A stretch of DNA of 64,000 nt from Gonium pectorale. Taxonomy: Eukaryota > Chlorophyta > Chlorophyceae > Chlamydomonadales > Volvocaceae. Position 1 is the stretch's first letter. Every line of letters starts with the position of its first letter. A program made the position numbers and the translations under genes. Below, one piece after another: positions 11,056-23,604 of the stretch. The notes under the pieces were generated by a model, which saw only the letters and a list, made by a program, of their open reading frames with translations, searched no databases and had not been told where the DNA came from. The stretch is taken from NCBI GenBank assembly GCA_001584585.1, contig LSYV01000027.1:963866-1027865 (forward strand), in the 5' to 3' direction.

Positions 11056-14000
11056 ATGGAGAGATGGACAATCGGGGGCCGACGCAGCACCCCCTGGTGT
11101 TCAGCGCGCAGGGTCGTAAGGCTAGATTACTTAACAGCCCGGCCCCTTCATACAAGTGGCACCATCGCCAATGGTTCTCACGCCATAATGAAGCTTGCGG
11201 AAAAGGCAAACCTACGATCTAGCGGAGTTTGTAGGCTAAAGCTAAAGCGGTGTCACCATGGCTCTTTTTCCAGAAGCAGCAGAGCTGGACTAGGGCCTGC
11301 CGGCCCCGCTCCGGGTTAGTGCCCCTTCTCGCTGTTCTGGGCGCATACATATATCAATTAGATTATATAGTGATTGTAGTGGAAACTTTGCTATTCTTTT
11401 CTCATTTAGGTCTGAAACAACATCCTCGCCTGGTTCTGCTCTGCCAAGCTTCGACCTCAACTTCGACGGTTACCCAGGCAAGTGCCTTGTGTCCTGAGTT
11501 AACAGGCGCAAACATTGATGGAGCGTTGAGGTCGACCGTGATTGTTGTGTGCAGGAGGCCGAGCCTAAGGTCCAGCTCCACAGCACAGCCAGGGTAAAAG
11601 TCCGTCTGTGCTTGCAGCACCAGGTCGCGTTCGGCCAATCGCTCAAGGTGAGGAACGGTATGCGGTTACGCGGCGGCGGTGGGTTGCTATCTGAGGCTTG
11701 AACTAGGCCATTTCCGCAATTCGTCGCCTTAGGTCTCTGACCGCAAGCCGCAGCTCAGTAGTAAGCGCGCGGCGTCATACTGTCTAAATGTTTGGTCTGG
11801 AGGGGCAGTAGTTGTCCTGAGTTGTCCTGAGTTGTTCTGATTAACCAACAAGCATGCACATGTTCTCAAGGTCCTGACTTGGCAGTTATCGTCGGCGCAA
11901 GCGGTGGTCCTTGCGCCGGGCATACCCTGTGCCCAGGCCCTGCATACACGTGACATTCCCCGCATCCGTACGCGGCTCCTTGGCTGTTTCTCCTTTCTGT
12001 GTTACGGGCTGTATCTGGAGCGTCCCCTTTGAGCCCGATCGAGGGTTGAGTTCCTGTGCCGGTGCCGCGCAGGTTGTCGGGTCCAGCGCCCAGTTTGGTG
12101 ACTGGCAGGCGCAGGGCGCTTTACCTCTGCAGTGGAGTGAGGGACACGTGTGGTCTGCGGATCTAGAGCTTGAGCCGGGCTCATACGAGTTCAAGTGCGT
12201 CACTGTCACCGGCGAGCAGATCCTCGCGTGGGAGGCGGGCCCCAATCGCCTGGTCCAGGTAGGCCGTATGCTCTGGGCATACCCCGTTCGGGGCGTAGCC
12301 GGGCAGCACAAACATGGGGACGCTCGGGCACCGTGTCGAGGTCACGTCTGACAGTTACCGTGTATGGCCCCGTGTGAGGTAGTAATCGGGTCCTTGTTGC
12401 CATGCAGGTTCCTGTTGGCGTCCGTGGCATCCGAGTGGACGGCAGCTGGTGCCGTACCGGTGAGACCCGCATCACAGTCACTGAGCCCCTCGTCGCAGCG
12501 TCCAACGCTGCGCGGCAGAAGCGTGCAGCGGCCACCCGCCTGCTTGCAAAGGCGCTCGCTGAAGTAACCGCGGCGGCGGCTTCCTCCGGGCCCTCGGCAG
12601 CGGCGGTAAGCGGCCGCAGGCAGGCCGCGTTGGAGGGGAGCAGCGCAGACGGGGCCAGCGGCGGCGGCAGCAAGTCGGCAGAGGCGGAGGCGCTAGAGAA
12701 GGAGGCCCTCAGGGAGCTCGAGGAGCTCTTCCAGTCGGCTGGAGTCGACGGTAGCCGCAGCAAGGCTATCGCAGCGGCATCCGAGGCGGCGGCAGCGTCC
12801 GGGCTTGCAGCACCGGCAGGTACTGGTGTCGCCAACGGAAACGGGGCGAAGGCCGTTGAGACAGCGGCCAGAGCGAGGCCTGCGGAGGCATCGGAGCCAG
12901 TCCTAGCGGCAGCTGCCAAGGACCCGAGCGGAGGCAGCGTAGCCAGCGGGAAGGCCAAGGGCTGGCGGGACTTAGCTGGTGGTGAAGAGGAGCGGCCAGC
13001 GGTGAGCAACGGGCTTGGCGCCAGCTCTGCTAAGGCAGAGACCGCCGGCAAGGAGGGCGGAGTTCCGCAGGCGACGCCCGAGAAGGCGCAGCAGCAGCCG
13101 AGCGCGCAGGCCCCAAGCGCAGGCGCCCTAGCGGCCAGCATCCGCGAGGCGGCCATCGCCAGGGGTGAGGCAGCCGGGGAGCGACCGGGCGCGGAGGGGA
13201 AGGGCAGCAGCACAGAGGCGGCGGCAGCGGGAGGGTCCGACGCTGCAGCGGCGCCGAAGGCACCCCCGGAGGCGGCCAAGCAAGCAGCGGCGAAAGGTAG
13301 CGCACCAGCGGTCGCGGTCGCGGCAGCAGCACAGGTGATTGCGCCGTCAGCGGCGCCTACGCAGCCAGCAGCGGCCGTCAGCTCCGTACCAGCTTCCGCT
13401 GCTGCAGCGCCTGCTGCGGACAAGTCCGGCGAGGCCGACTCAAGCAGCGCCAAGGCCGAGGCGGGCAGCAGCAGCGAGCCAGCTAAGCCCGAGGCGGCGT
13501 CAGCTACCCCCGCTCCGGCACGGCGCAGCTTCCGCTTCGCCAGCCTACGGGCGGAAGTAGAGGACGAGGAGAAGAAGGACGACGCTGGCAAGGGCGCCAA
13601 CGCCAAGGCTGCGGCAGGCAGTGACACCCCAAGTCCGAGTGTGAGCCCGGTTTCTGCTAGTAGCGGCGACAGCAGCGCGAGCAGCAACACAGAAGCTAGC
13701 AGCTCACGGCGCCGCTTCTCGTGGCGACTCGCTGCGGAGGAGGGAGATAGCGCAGAGTCCGGAAAGGCCAAGGCGGAAGAGAAACCGCAGGAGGCGGTTG
13801 CGGTTAAGCAAGGAGAGCAGCAGCCAGAGGAGGAGGACGCCAGCGCGCGCTTCGCTCGGCTTCTGCAGTCCAAACTCCAGAACCAGTCTGCGCCAGCTGA
13901 GAGCGAGGCCGAGTCAGGCAAGCAGGAGCAGAAGAAAGCAGAGCCTGCAGTGTCGGCAGCGTCAGCTGAAGCGCCGGCCAAGGTTGCTTCAGCCGCGGCT

Positions 14001-17000
14001 ACTGCATCGGCAAAGGTAGCTGAGGCGAGCGCCTCAGAGGCGTCGCAGAAGCCCCCTTTGGCATCTGACGCTGCAGGCGCTGCTCCTGTTGTCACAGCCG
14101 ACGACCGGAGCAAGCCCCCGGCGGAAGGCGTCATGGGTGCCTCAGCTAGCCGCGCCGACACAGGCGGTGCGGCGGTTGGAGGACCAGCGACTAACGGTGA
14201 GGCACTGGAGCGCCTGTTGGACGCATGGGACGCCGCTTGGAGCCGGGGCGGTGCCAAGGCACCTGCCGCTGCAGGCGAGTCGCTGGTAGAACGTCCAGCG
14301 GCGGCGGCTACAGCCCCGGCGGCGGCGGCAAGTAAGCCGCCGACGGCAAATGGCACCAGCGTTGCTGCCAATGGCGCTGGCGCGGCGGCGGCCAAGCCCT
14401 TGCAGCCTCCGCGGACGGGCCTTTCAGCTGCGCTGGGCGCGGCCTCGGCCGCTGCGGCTGCTGCGGCTAGCAAACTGGCCATCGGGCGGCCAGACGCGAG
14501 CAACGGCGGCGAGAGCCTGTTCGACATGGCTGAGCGCCAGGCAAACAGCGCTTCCTCAGAATCGGTATCTGGGGTGGGGCCATCGCCAGCAGCGCAAGTG
14601 AGCGCATCTGACGAGGCGTCGCCCGTAGACATGACGCTCCACAAGGGCGCGCTGGCGGCCATGGCGGTTGACCGTACGGGCAGCTTCGACAACCGCTCGT
14701 CGTACCTTTCGCAGTCTCTACTCGGCGACAGTCTTAATAGCTCCAGCGTGGCGGGTAGCGTGGGCGCTGCAGGGAGCAGTCGGGAGCAGCCGGGAGGCGG
14801 ATTGCTGAGGCAGCTGCGCGCCGCCAACGCTGCCAACGCCGCTGCGGCAGCGGCTGACGGCGGCGCCGCGATGCCGGCGGGCTTTATGCCGCCGCTGCCG
14901 GCGACGCCGGTGCTCCCAGGCATCCTCTCCTCACCCACCGACGACGACGAGAACGGCGATGTCGCGCCGCCGCTGCCGGCGACGCCGCCGCCTCCTTCGT
15001 ACCTGAACGGCCCGCCGCCAACGGTGCCCCCGCTTCCAGCAACCCCCGTGCCGCAGTCGATGCTGTCGGGGAGCCTCGGCGCAGCCGGCGGCGGCTCGGC
15101 GGCGGAGGACATGCTCCGTCGCGCCGCCAACGCTGACAAGGTCCTCAGCATGCTCCGCGGCAACCTGCCGCTGACGCCCATCGCCCGCGGCGGCCGCGGC
15201 GGCGGCGCGGGGCCCCTCAGTCTGGTGGACGACGAGAACGACGGCGAGGCCGACGAGGAGGCGGAGGGCAGTACCCGGGGGCGAAACCGGCGGCGGGACC
15301 GGCGCGCTGCCCCGCTGGTCCCGCTCCTGGGCCAGCCGGGCAACGACGGGGAGGAGGACCCCAACGTAAGCCCATGGGAGGTTGCCTTTTTGGGGGGGCA
15401 TGGAGTCTTAACCGGAGGGTGCGGGACTACGTTTGGGCCGGCGTGCGGGCAGCGCACGCGGGGGAGGGCAGCTTGAGGCTGTGCGTTGTTGGTCTTGAGG
15501 ACGGGACCGCCATGTTGGGCCGCACTGAGCTCTTTGTTCCCCTACTGCTTCATAGGATTATGTGGGCATGCCAGCATAGTTATGTCCGTCTTCAGTTGCA
15601 CCCCTTGCCCACATCCGATGCCCATGCCTTCCCCCAGCCCCTGACTGTACTTGGCTTGAGCTGTACCGACCCTGTGCCCATCCGTAGGATCCGATCGTCG
15701 CAACCCGCCGCTCGCTCGCGGACGCGGCGCAAGCCTGGGACAAGACGCGCGCCGCGTTCCAGGCGCTGCAGCAGAGCGCCGCTGGTCTGGGTCTCTCACC
15801 CAACGCGCTCACGGAGACGGCCGCGCGCTTGCTGCAGCAGCTTCCCAAGCCCGACCCCTCTGACCTCACCGCCGCCAACGGCGCCGCCACGACGGCGGTC
15901 TCACAGCTCGCCTCGACGCTTGTGTCGGGCCTCGGTACCGTCAGCGGCGGCCTGACTGAGCAGCTCCGCAAGGCCGGTGGCGCCGCCACGGCGGAGCCGG
16001 AGGCGGGCGCCGCCGACGCCAACGGCACAGCCGCCAACGGCGGCGGCATCGGCGCGATCGCCAACGGCCTGGGCGTGGGCGCGATCGGCGGTGTGCTGAG
16101 CAGCCTTGTGGGTGGCGGGAGCGGCTCGTCGCTGCCCCCGGGCTGCTTGCGGTTGGTGGCGGGAGCGCACATGATTCCGCACGTGGACAAGGTGGACAAG
16201 GGAGGAGAGGTGAGCGCGGGGACGGCGTGGAATGGGGGGTTCGGGGGGCGATTTGCCTCGAGCTCCTTGAGGTCATACACGCTGTTTGCTTCGTCAGGAC
16301 GGCGGCATGGGAGGAGGCGCGGGCTCCCTCTTTCTCTGCAGATTTCTCCTTTTTCACGGTACACATGTGAAGCGCGCCTTGCGATGTCAGGGGGTTCACA
16401 GGCGCGTGAGGCATGTACTTGATCGCCCTGCTTGTGGCCAATGTCACCTGTCTCCTCCTGGCCATGCTCCACGCAGGATGCCTACTTCATCAGCCGAGTG
16501 GGGTTGGGCGGCGTGGCCGTTGCGGACGGCGTTAGCGGCTGGGCGGACGAGGGCATCGACCCCGCCGAATACCCAAGGTAGGGCTGCGCAGCTATAGCTG
16601 CAAGGGGCCGTGCACTGAACCGGGTGCAGCGCGCAAGTCAGGGCCCACCGTTGCGGACGCAGTGCTGGCACACATCCCCTCATTGAGGCCGGGAACGCGC
16701 ACATAGGCCTAGCAGTTGGCCAAGCGCCGCAGAGTCATCCACCGGTCCAAGAACTCGCTTGCCCTGTTGTCTATGCGCATTGAAGTGGGTCGGAAAGCTT
16801 GCCAACGCGTGACCGCGGTGTTCACAATATGGTCCTTGCTTCAAGTGAGCGTCCGTGGGCTAGCAGGGTACGCGTTCGCTCCTGCATACTGAACCCCTCC
16901 GAAAGGGCACCGCGGCACTGTGAAAGGTCCGCACTGTTTGATCTGTATGGGGGCAGCCCCGTGCACACTCGACCGCCTTGCCCCCGGCGGCTACCAGTGC

Positions 17001-18425
17001 TGCTGCTCCGCTGCGTATCCCACCCTCCCAACCAACTGTTCGTGACCCTACTCCTCGCCCCTGGGCCCCAGGACGCTGATGCGCTACGCCACCGAGGCGT
17101 ACGAGTCTGCCCGGGGGACCTTGTCGGCGCAGGATATCATTCGGTACTCACAGGTAGGGGACGCTTGAAGCAGTGGTATGGAATATGTATTCAAGTCGAC
17201 GGCGGCGCTTGTTAATGCAGCCCTTGCCGTCGCCAGTGATCCTGCCACGTGCTCGCCCTCCTATGCCGGCTGCCTCCCTCGCCGCACCGCGCCGTGCTGT
17301 ACTACACGGAATGCCGTATCTTTTCCGTACGCAGTACCGCACGTACCTCAAGGGCAGCAGCACAGTGTGCATGGCGCTGATGAAGCCGGGGCGGCTGCTG
17401 GAGGTGGCCAATGTGGGCGACAGCGGAGTGCGCATCCTGCGAGACGGCAAGGTCATCTTCGGGACAGAGGTGAGGCGCGGCAGCGGTATTGGGGCAGGGC
17501 CTTGAGAGGAGGGGCGACAGCCAGCAGTGGCTGCAGGAGCAGGAACAGGCCAATCTGTCGCAGACCACCCCTCTCATCGCTTGGGTGTGGGGCGCTGAGT
17601 TTCGGCTGTGTTTGCCGTGCCCCTGACCAGGGTGCCTGCTGCCCGGATCGCATGAGACTCATGTCACCATGGCGCCCCTTGGGCTCGGCCCCTCACTGCC
17701 AACGCACACCTCCCCCGGCGTCGTGCCTGTCTTTGCGCCCCCCTCAGGCCCAGCAGCACGCCTTCAACATGCCCTACCAGCTCTCCCACCCCAACAACGT
17801 GGAGGACCCCGACTGCGCCGACGACGCCGACGTGCACCTGGTGCCGGTCCAGGAGGGCGACGTCATCATGCTCGCGACCGACGGCCTCTTTGACAACGTC
17901 TTTGACGAGGAGGTCGAGCAGATCGTCTCCCAGTACATGAAGGAGCTCGCCGCCTCGGGCCGCGGCAAGGGACCCTCCTCGCCGCCGACTGCGTCGGGCG
18001 CCCCGCAGCAGTCAGTAGCGACGAACGGCGCGGAGGCCGCCGCGTCCGGGTCGGCGGCGGCGGTGGGATCGTCGTCATCGTCGGGCGGCCGCGGCGGGGG
18101 CGGGGGCCGTCCGGCGACGGGCCTGCTCAGCCAGAGCCTCAGCGCCGCCGCCGCGGCGGCGAACGGCTCGGCGGGCGGCCGCGCCGCCAACGGCGCCTCT
18201 GGTGCAGCCGGCGGCGGGCAGTACACGGCGGCGGATGCGGCCCGGCTGGCGCGCGCTCTGGCGGAGCGGGCGCACCAGCACGCGCGCAACCCCACGCAGC
18301 GCACGCCCTGGAGCGTCACCTCGTCTCAGCAGCCCAACTTCCTGTGGGCCAAGTTCTTTGCCAAGGGCGGCGGCAAGATGGACGACTGTACCGTCCTGGT
18401 GGCCTTCGTGTCCGGGTCCGATTGA
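11056..18425 (+). CDS. CBM20 starch-binding domain fused to PTC7-type PP2C phosphatase
   Basis: Ten exons: 11056-11314, 11410-11477, 11555-11647, 12073-12258, 12408-15365, 15688-16209, 16477-16577, 17072-17153, 17335-17469, 17748-18425; 1,693 residues. ATG 11188 (MKLAEKANLRS) is an alternative in-frame start. The N-terminus is basic and Ser/Arg-rich and runs to LVLLCQASTSTST, as in a chloroplast transit peptide. Residues about 120-235 form a CBM20 (VKVRLCLQHQ, VVGSSAQFGDW, LAWEAGPNRLVQV), which binds starch. A linker of about 1,000 Ala-rich residues follows, mostly in one exon. The C-terminus (from about 1345) is a PP2C of the PTC7 type, with the metal-binding sites VADGVSGW, ANVGDSG, LATDGLFDN and KMDDCTVLV all intact, so it should be an active Ser/Thr phosphatase. 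The catalytic domain is interrupted by a Gly/Ser/Ala-rich insertion of about 90 residues. Intron 2 is GC-AG. The likely role is dephosphorylation at plastid starch (inference). Confidence 0.85.
11811..11840 (+). repeat. Three tandem copies of a 10-base unit
   Basis: GTTGTCCTGA occurs twice exactly and once with one change, inside intron 3 of the CBM20-PP2C gene. It is a short tandem repeat with no visible function. Confidence 0.9.
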
Positions 18426-19405
18426 CGGGGAACGCCTCTCCGCAGTCCAGTTGCGGTTTGGCGGCGAGGATCGGGAGACGTCCTGCTGAACCTGCTGGGG
18501 GCGAAGGCCGCGCTGGTCGGCGACGAGGATTGTGGCGCCGCTCGGCTGGGGCGGTGGCAAGGAGCGGGGGAGAGCTGCTGGCGGGGAGAGAGTGGCCGTG
18601 AGGAGCGGTGGGCGCGTGGTGAGCGTTTGCGAAAACGGCGCGGGGACTGCTGGTCCGGGCCGCACTGGCGGTGTTGCGGGACTGACGATATGCGCGGCCG
18701 CCTGACCCAGGGTGCGTAGCGCGTGAGCCGCTGTTGCACGCGCCCCTCCCGCGTGGAGGCGAAGCTCAGACCGTGCTAAGAGCGTTGGACCTGCGGCAGC
18801 GGGACGGCGTTGCACGCACGCGATGCCACTGTTCCGCGCCGCACGGGAGGGATGGGTGTGGTTGGGCACCGAGGGAAGCCTATGTTGCAGGACTATGGAC
18901 CTGACCTACTCAGCTGGAGCGAGCTTTTAACCGGTGGGTCATCGGGGGATGGCGGTGGTAGGGGTGCGGGCGGTGCTCGGAAGCGGATGGTGCGGCGCTA
19001 TCGTGGCGCTGCTGACGGTGCGTTGCATGTTCCTGCATGCGCGCGATGGTGAGCGCATGCCGTGCGCGGGTGCGCTGCAGTGGAGTGTGTGTGACACCCG
19101 AGTTGCACATTTTCTGAGTTCTGAGTTGCACGTAAGGCGAGGAACGGCGGGGGGGAGGGAGCTCGGCGCTTTGTTCGCTGCTGGCTAGCACGCCGGGTGA
19201 GCGTGAGTGCTTTCATTCCTTTGTACAGTACGGTATGTGTGTGCCCCCGACAAGAGTGCGACGTCCGTCAGCGTTATGTTGCCTGCCAACCTCATGCATG
19301 GGCGCGGCACGTCGAGGCCGCCCCGGAGGACACCTGGTTGGAATAACGTGCGGGTGCCGGAGGTAGGGAACGCCTTGCGTCGCCGCTCCCTTTACGCATG
19401 TGTAA
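18426..19405 (+). other. 3' UTR of the CBM20-PP2C gene with TGTAA signal at 19401-19405
   Basis: The first TGTAA on the + strand after the 18425 stop is at 19401-19405, which would give a 3' UTR of about 1 kb. No other gene is visible in this stretch. Further TGTAA copies at 20366-20370 and 20392-20396 could be alternative ends. Confidence 0.5.
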
Positions 19406-21094
19406 TGCGAACGCGGCAGTCGACGCATGCGGTTTGAGAGGGTCGAGTGTTGCCTTTGCTGTGTGGTTATGCGCCTCGCGGCCGTGCAGAGGCACGCGGG
19501 CTGTATGGTAGCGACGTGCAGTGTTGAGACGCCGTGTAGTATTCTTGTTTGCAGAGCCGTTGGCCGGCACTTGGTTTGTCTCGGGTCCGGAAGGTGCGCT
19601 TGCTGGACAGCCTGCAGCTGCATTCCTGTGTGGTTTCGTGCGATGTTGATGCCCTAGCGCCCCAGGCCCCCAGGGCGACACGACTACCCACACCCGAGGC
19701 TCCAAGCGACGCTCATGCTTGTATCTTGGCTGTGATTCGGGTGTGCATATGCCGACATTGCCGAGCGCACTGTCAGGCTTCGCTGGAGCATTCTTGTGAT
19801 GCCTACACCAAACGACTGTGTCGTTGGCTTGGTGGATGAAAGTGTCGGTGGCCCGCCATCGTGTTCGGCACGCGCCCGGCTGTCGGCGTCCTCGGCCCGG
19901 GCAGCGTCGCTGGCCCCGCGTGCCCTGCGCAGTTTGTCCGTCTGGCGCGTGGCGCAAACACGACGCCTGGCTCTTGGCGCGAGATAGAGAAGAGTCGGCT
20001 GGGAAGGAGTACAAGCGCATACAAGGCATACCACCGCGTCGTCAGACGGTGCTGTGCCGGTTGTCGTCTTTGGGTATCGTGGCTATAATGGTGCGTGGGT
20101 TTGGTGGCGTGCCGCCAGTGCTAGGTGCCATGTGTGTCGTATGGGTTTGATACGATTGTCAAGATCACCTCTCCTAGCCGCCACGGTAGGACTGGAGCCC
20201 TATCCAGAGCTGAAATATGAAGATTCAAAGGGAGGCAATATGGGTATCGTATGCCTGGTAAACAGGGTGTCGAGTCTCCACAATGTTGGAAGTTGTTGGA
20301 CCAGCGTTGTCTTAGTACCGTAGTACATTACAGTAGTACGACCAACGAGCTGTACGATGCGAGCATGTAAGAACATAAGGTATTTTTTCTATGTAATGCC
20401 GTTGCAACGCCCGGCCGGGTAAATGCAGGCAAAGAAGCTGGCAAAAGAGTATCACTCTCTTGAGTGCACATGCTATTTGGGCACGCTGTTACACATTACA
20501 CACTCTGGGTGATCTTCATTACAGGCCTTACCACAGGGAGTCAGCTCTAATAGAGTCTCACGACCAGCGCTGCGTACCGGCAGTTCCAGATCTTCCCGTT
20601 ACAGGGCACAGCATGGTCGGGGCGCGCGCAGCCTGAGGGCTAATGGGCAGCAGGCGCTCGGGGACAGCAGCGACCCAGCCCAGCTGACTGTGCTGGCTGA
20701 GCATTACCTGACACGTTCGGCGCTCTCGCTCCCATGCGCCCCTCCCCGCTTAAAGAGTCTGGTTTGCGCGCTGCAGTTTCCGCCCCCCTCAACAGTGCGG
20801 CGTGCCGCTCGGACGGTGAAGTGGGCACTACTATACTCTTCATGGGCCTCACGCGGCCAGTCTTTCACTTCCTTTCCTGCAGAGCAGCAAGCCCACCACA
20901 ATGCCCTGCTGTGTCCCGTGGCAACCATGCGCGGTAGCTACAGGCAACATGGATGCGTCTTGCCGCGCGACCCCGGCCCGCCCGGACCTTCATGCCTTCC
21001 GCAGTTCCGCTCCTGCCATCGTAAACAACGTGCGTCCAGCCCTCCAGCAAGCAAGCACACCGTGGCCTGCTTGGAGACGGGAGGTGATGCCGGT
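19406..21094. other. Intergenic region between two convergent genes
   Basis: About 1.7 kb between the presumed ends of the CBM20-PP2C gene (+) and the methyltransferase gene (-). Several TGTAA/TTACA motifs occur at 20366-20600, as expected where two transcripts end towards each other. I see no coding structure with splice sites here and no RNA gene. Confidence 0.5.
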
Positions 21095-21099
21095 TTACA
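21095..21099 (-). other. Polyadenylation signal (TGTAA, minus strand) of the methyltransferase gene
   Basis: TTACA on the + strand, 602 bases beyond the methyltransferase stop, is the nearest TGTAA in its direction of transcription. Confidence 0.45.
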
Positions 21100-21700
21100 G
21101 GCCGCACTCAACCGCGCCGCATTGCGCAGCACGGCACAGCACGCATGCGCGCCCACAGCTGACGTCGGGGCACCCCTCACCCCGCCCGGAGATTTGCACG
21201 CGTGATCGCCTGCCGGTGCCACCCCTGCGGCCTGCAAACTACGCACATGAGGCCGCGCAGAACCTTCCGTGCGCCACGCCTATTGTACGGCGCCTTCGGC
21301 GATGCCCTTCATGCATACGGCATCTACACCATCGCGGGCCTCGTACACGCACGGCACAGTCTCCGGACCGACGCCCCTGGAGAGGAGGCCGCCAGGCTCC
21401 GCAAAAACCTTCGCGTAATCCATGCACTAGGAGCACTGTGACGGCGTAGATCACCTATGCAGCACGGGCGTCACAGCATTTGCAAGGGCAGCTAGCCAGC
21501 GGAGTAGCTAGGACTAGTCATGCCCTATCTATCCCGACGTATCGTACCAACGCCGTGCCAACAAACGTCGGGGCACGCTGGATCCTCCTGGCTTCCTCTC
21601 CCCGGCCCCAGGCCTTCGGCCCAGAGACTCCGGTCTCCCATGCATCACCCGTTGCGTCCGACAGGTCGGCCGCCTCAGGCTTCCTTACCGCGCCGCACCT

Positions 21701-23604
21701 TCACGGACCCCCCTTGTCCTGTACCGCGTCCCGTATGGCACCCTCATCCCCGCCAGCCTTGTAGACGTACACCACCAGGCCGTCCGCACGGTCCACTGCC
21801 TGTAGCCGTCGCTCCCAGCCGGGCAGCCCCACCGGGAAGTAGAACGAGGCGACGCGGGTGCCGGGGCGCAGGCTGGACGACACCGCCCGGAGCAGGCGGT
21901 TGTTGCCGTGGTCGGAAAGGTAGCTGCAGAGGGGGAGGTTGCGGAGGGTGGTGGGTGTGTGAGGGCGGGGGTGGGCGGTGGGGAACGGTAGTGGCGCGAG
22001 GCGATAGCGGTGGCGGGCCAATGTGATTGAGATGCAGCAGTTACACGGAAAAGTGCGGTGCCTTGGGCAGCGCTGACTGCGGAAGCGAGGGTGGCGCCAG
22101 CACTCCAAGTGACCCCCCCCCCGGCGCGCTGTCAGTGCGAACGGCCCCGTGTCCTCATCCTGCACCTCACGCCCTGCTCGGCCCGTCCCTTCCACTACCC
22201 TAACAGCTGCGGTCCGCCTGCCGCCACCGCAAACCCACATCGCCACCGTCAGCCGGAGAGGGCCCCCATCTCGCCCCACTCACAGCGCAATGACGGTCGC
22301 CTCGCTAACGTCGGCAGACGCCGCGTCTGCTCGTATGACTTTGACAAGGCTCTCCAGCCCCTCGCGCCGCGCAGCCTGCAGGCGGGTCCAGCGGCGGGTT
22401 GAAGGCTTCGGGCATCGCCGGGCACTACCGTACACGAAGCGAGGGGCCGCAAACATCGGGATCACAGACGAAAGGAACGTATGCAGAAGTCCCACGCCTG
22501 GGAGCTGGGCCAGCTTGGTGCTGGCGGGAAACACGGCGGGTGGGGAGTGACGAGCTGCAGCCCGGCCCCTGCAGTGTCCTGCGCCGCGCAGCCTGGGAGA
22601 CAGGGAGGGAGGCGATTGCGCGCCGGGTCAGTGCCGAGGCGAGGGGGCGGCTCTAGGGGTTGGGGGCCCAGGCGCTGAGAAGGAGCAGCAACCTTTATAA
22701 ACGCCCGCTCGCTTCTTGTTGCCAGGCTCTAAAGCCGAGCAGTGTGTGGTCGGATAGATACCAGCCAGAGCCGAGCAGCGCTGAGGAGCAGCTCCGGGGA
22801 GCTGGGACCCGGTGGGGCCACTGCAGGGGCGTTGCGCCGGCCCCACCGCCGCGCGGACAATAGGGCTACCACCGCGAGGGCGAGGCCGTGGCAGCGCCAG
22901 AGCATTCGGGCCTGAGCACCACCGGCACGGCCGTACCTGTACGGCATCCCTCGCCAGCTCCGCGTCCAGTTCGTAGCCCACGCCGCGCGCGCCGCGCCGC
23001 GCAGCGGCAAGCAGCACCCGCCCGTCGCCGCAGCCCAGGTCGTACAGCACGTCGGTTGGCCCAACGGCCGTAAGGTCCAGCACGCGCGAGATGACCTGTT
23101 GCGGCGGAGACCAGGCGGGTGAATAGGCAAGTGCGTGGGCTCCGCGGCACCGGGGTGGTGTGGGTATCCCTGGCAATGCTGTAATCCCGTCGCGCGCCGG
23201 CGTCAAGGAAGTTCCTGCTGACTCGGCGGGAGGCGCTGCACGGGCGGCTGGAGGAACGTTCCCTGTCCGCCCGTCAGACCGTGGCCTCGGGTCCTGCTGG
23301 TCCCCAGAGCATTTTTTTCTGGATACGACGCTCTCGCTGCGCTCGTGCGATCGATCGCATGGGCATGGGCCCGCCTACCATCGCAACTCAAACACGCGCA
23401 CGATACGGGGCGTTGCAAAGACCCCGTCGGAACTGCCCCCCCCCCCGGTGTTTGTCCGTCGCATCCCAGAGAACTAACACGTACCGAGTCGGGTGTAGGG
23501 TAGAAGGGCGCCACGTACGGCGTGTACGGCAGCATGCAACGCAGCCACGTCCGCATCTCGAAGATGATGCTGGCCAACGGGCCCTTGTCCACCACGGAAG
23601 GCAT
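21701..23604 (-). CDS. Small class I SAM-dependent methyltransferase
   Basis: Four minus-strand exons (23604-23485, 23095-22937, 22375-22284, 21923-21701) join in phases 0, 0 and 2 to give 197 residues. The start is MPSVVDKGPLASIIFEM in a CCACC-ATG context. Residues 32-40 (APFYPTPDS) lead into VISRVLDL and then motif I, VLYDLGCGDGRVLLAAA (about 56-72), which binds S-adenosylmethionine. GVGYELD (about 79-85) is the acidic motif. RADAASADVSEATVIALYLS (about 110-130) and SLRPGTRVASFYF are the later strands. This layout is that of short methyltransferases related to the ATPSCKMT/FAM173 protein-lysine type and to many bacterial proteins. The substrate cannot be told. Its 5' end faces U2SURP across 561 bases. 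The last residues after YVYKAGG could differ if an unseen intron follows. Confidence 0.8.

Noticed and set aside
12206..15457. 1,083-codon open frame on the minus strand
   Set aside because: It is the shadow of the Ala/Ser-rich linker exon of the CBM20-PP2C gene. The + strand frame is framed by matching splice sites and connects two real domains. The antisense protein is low-complexity Ala/Ser/Pro.
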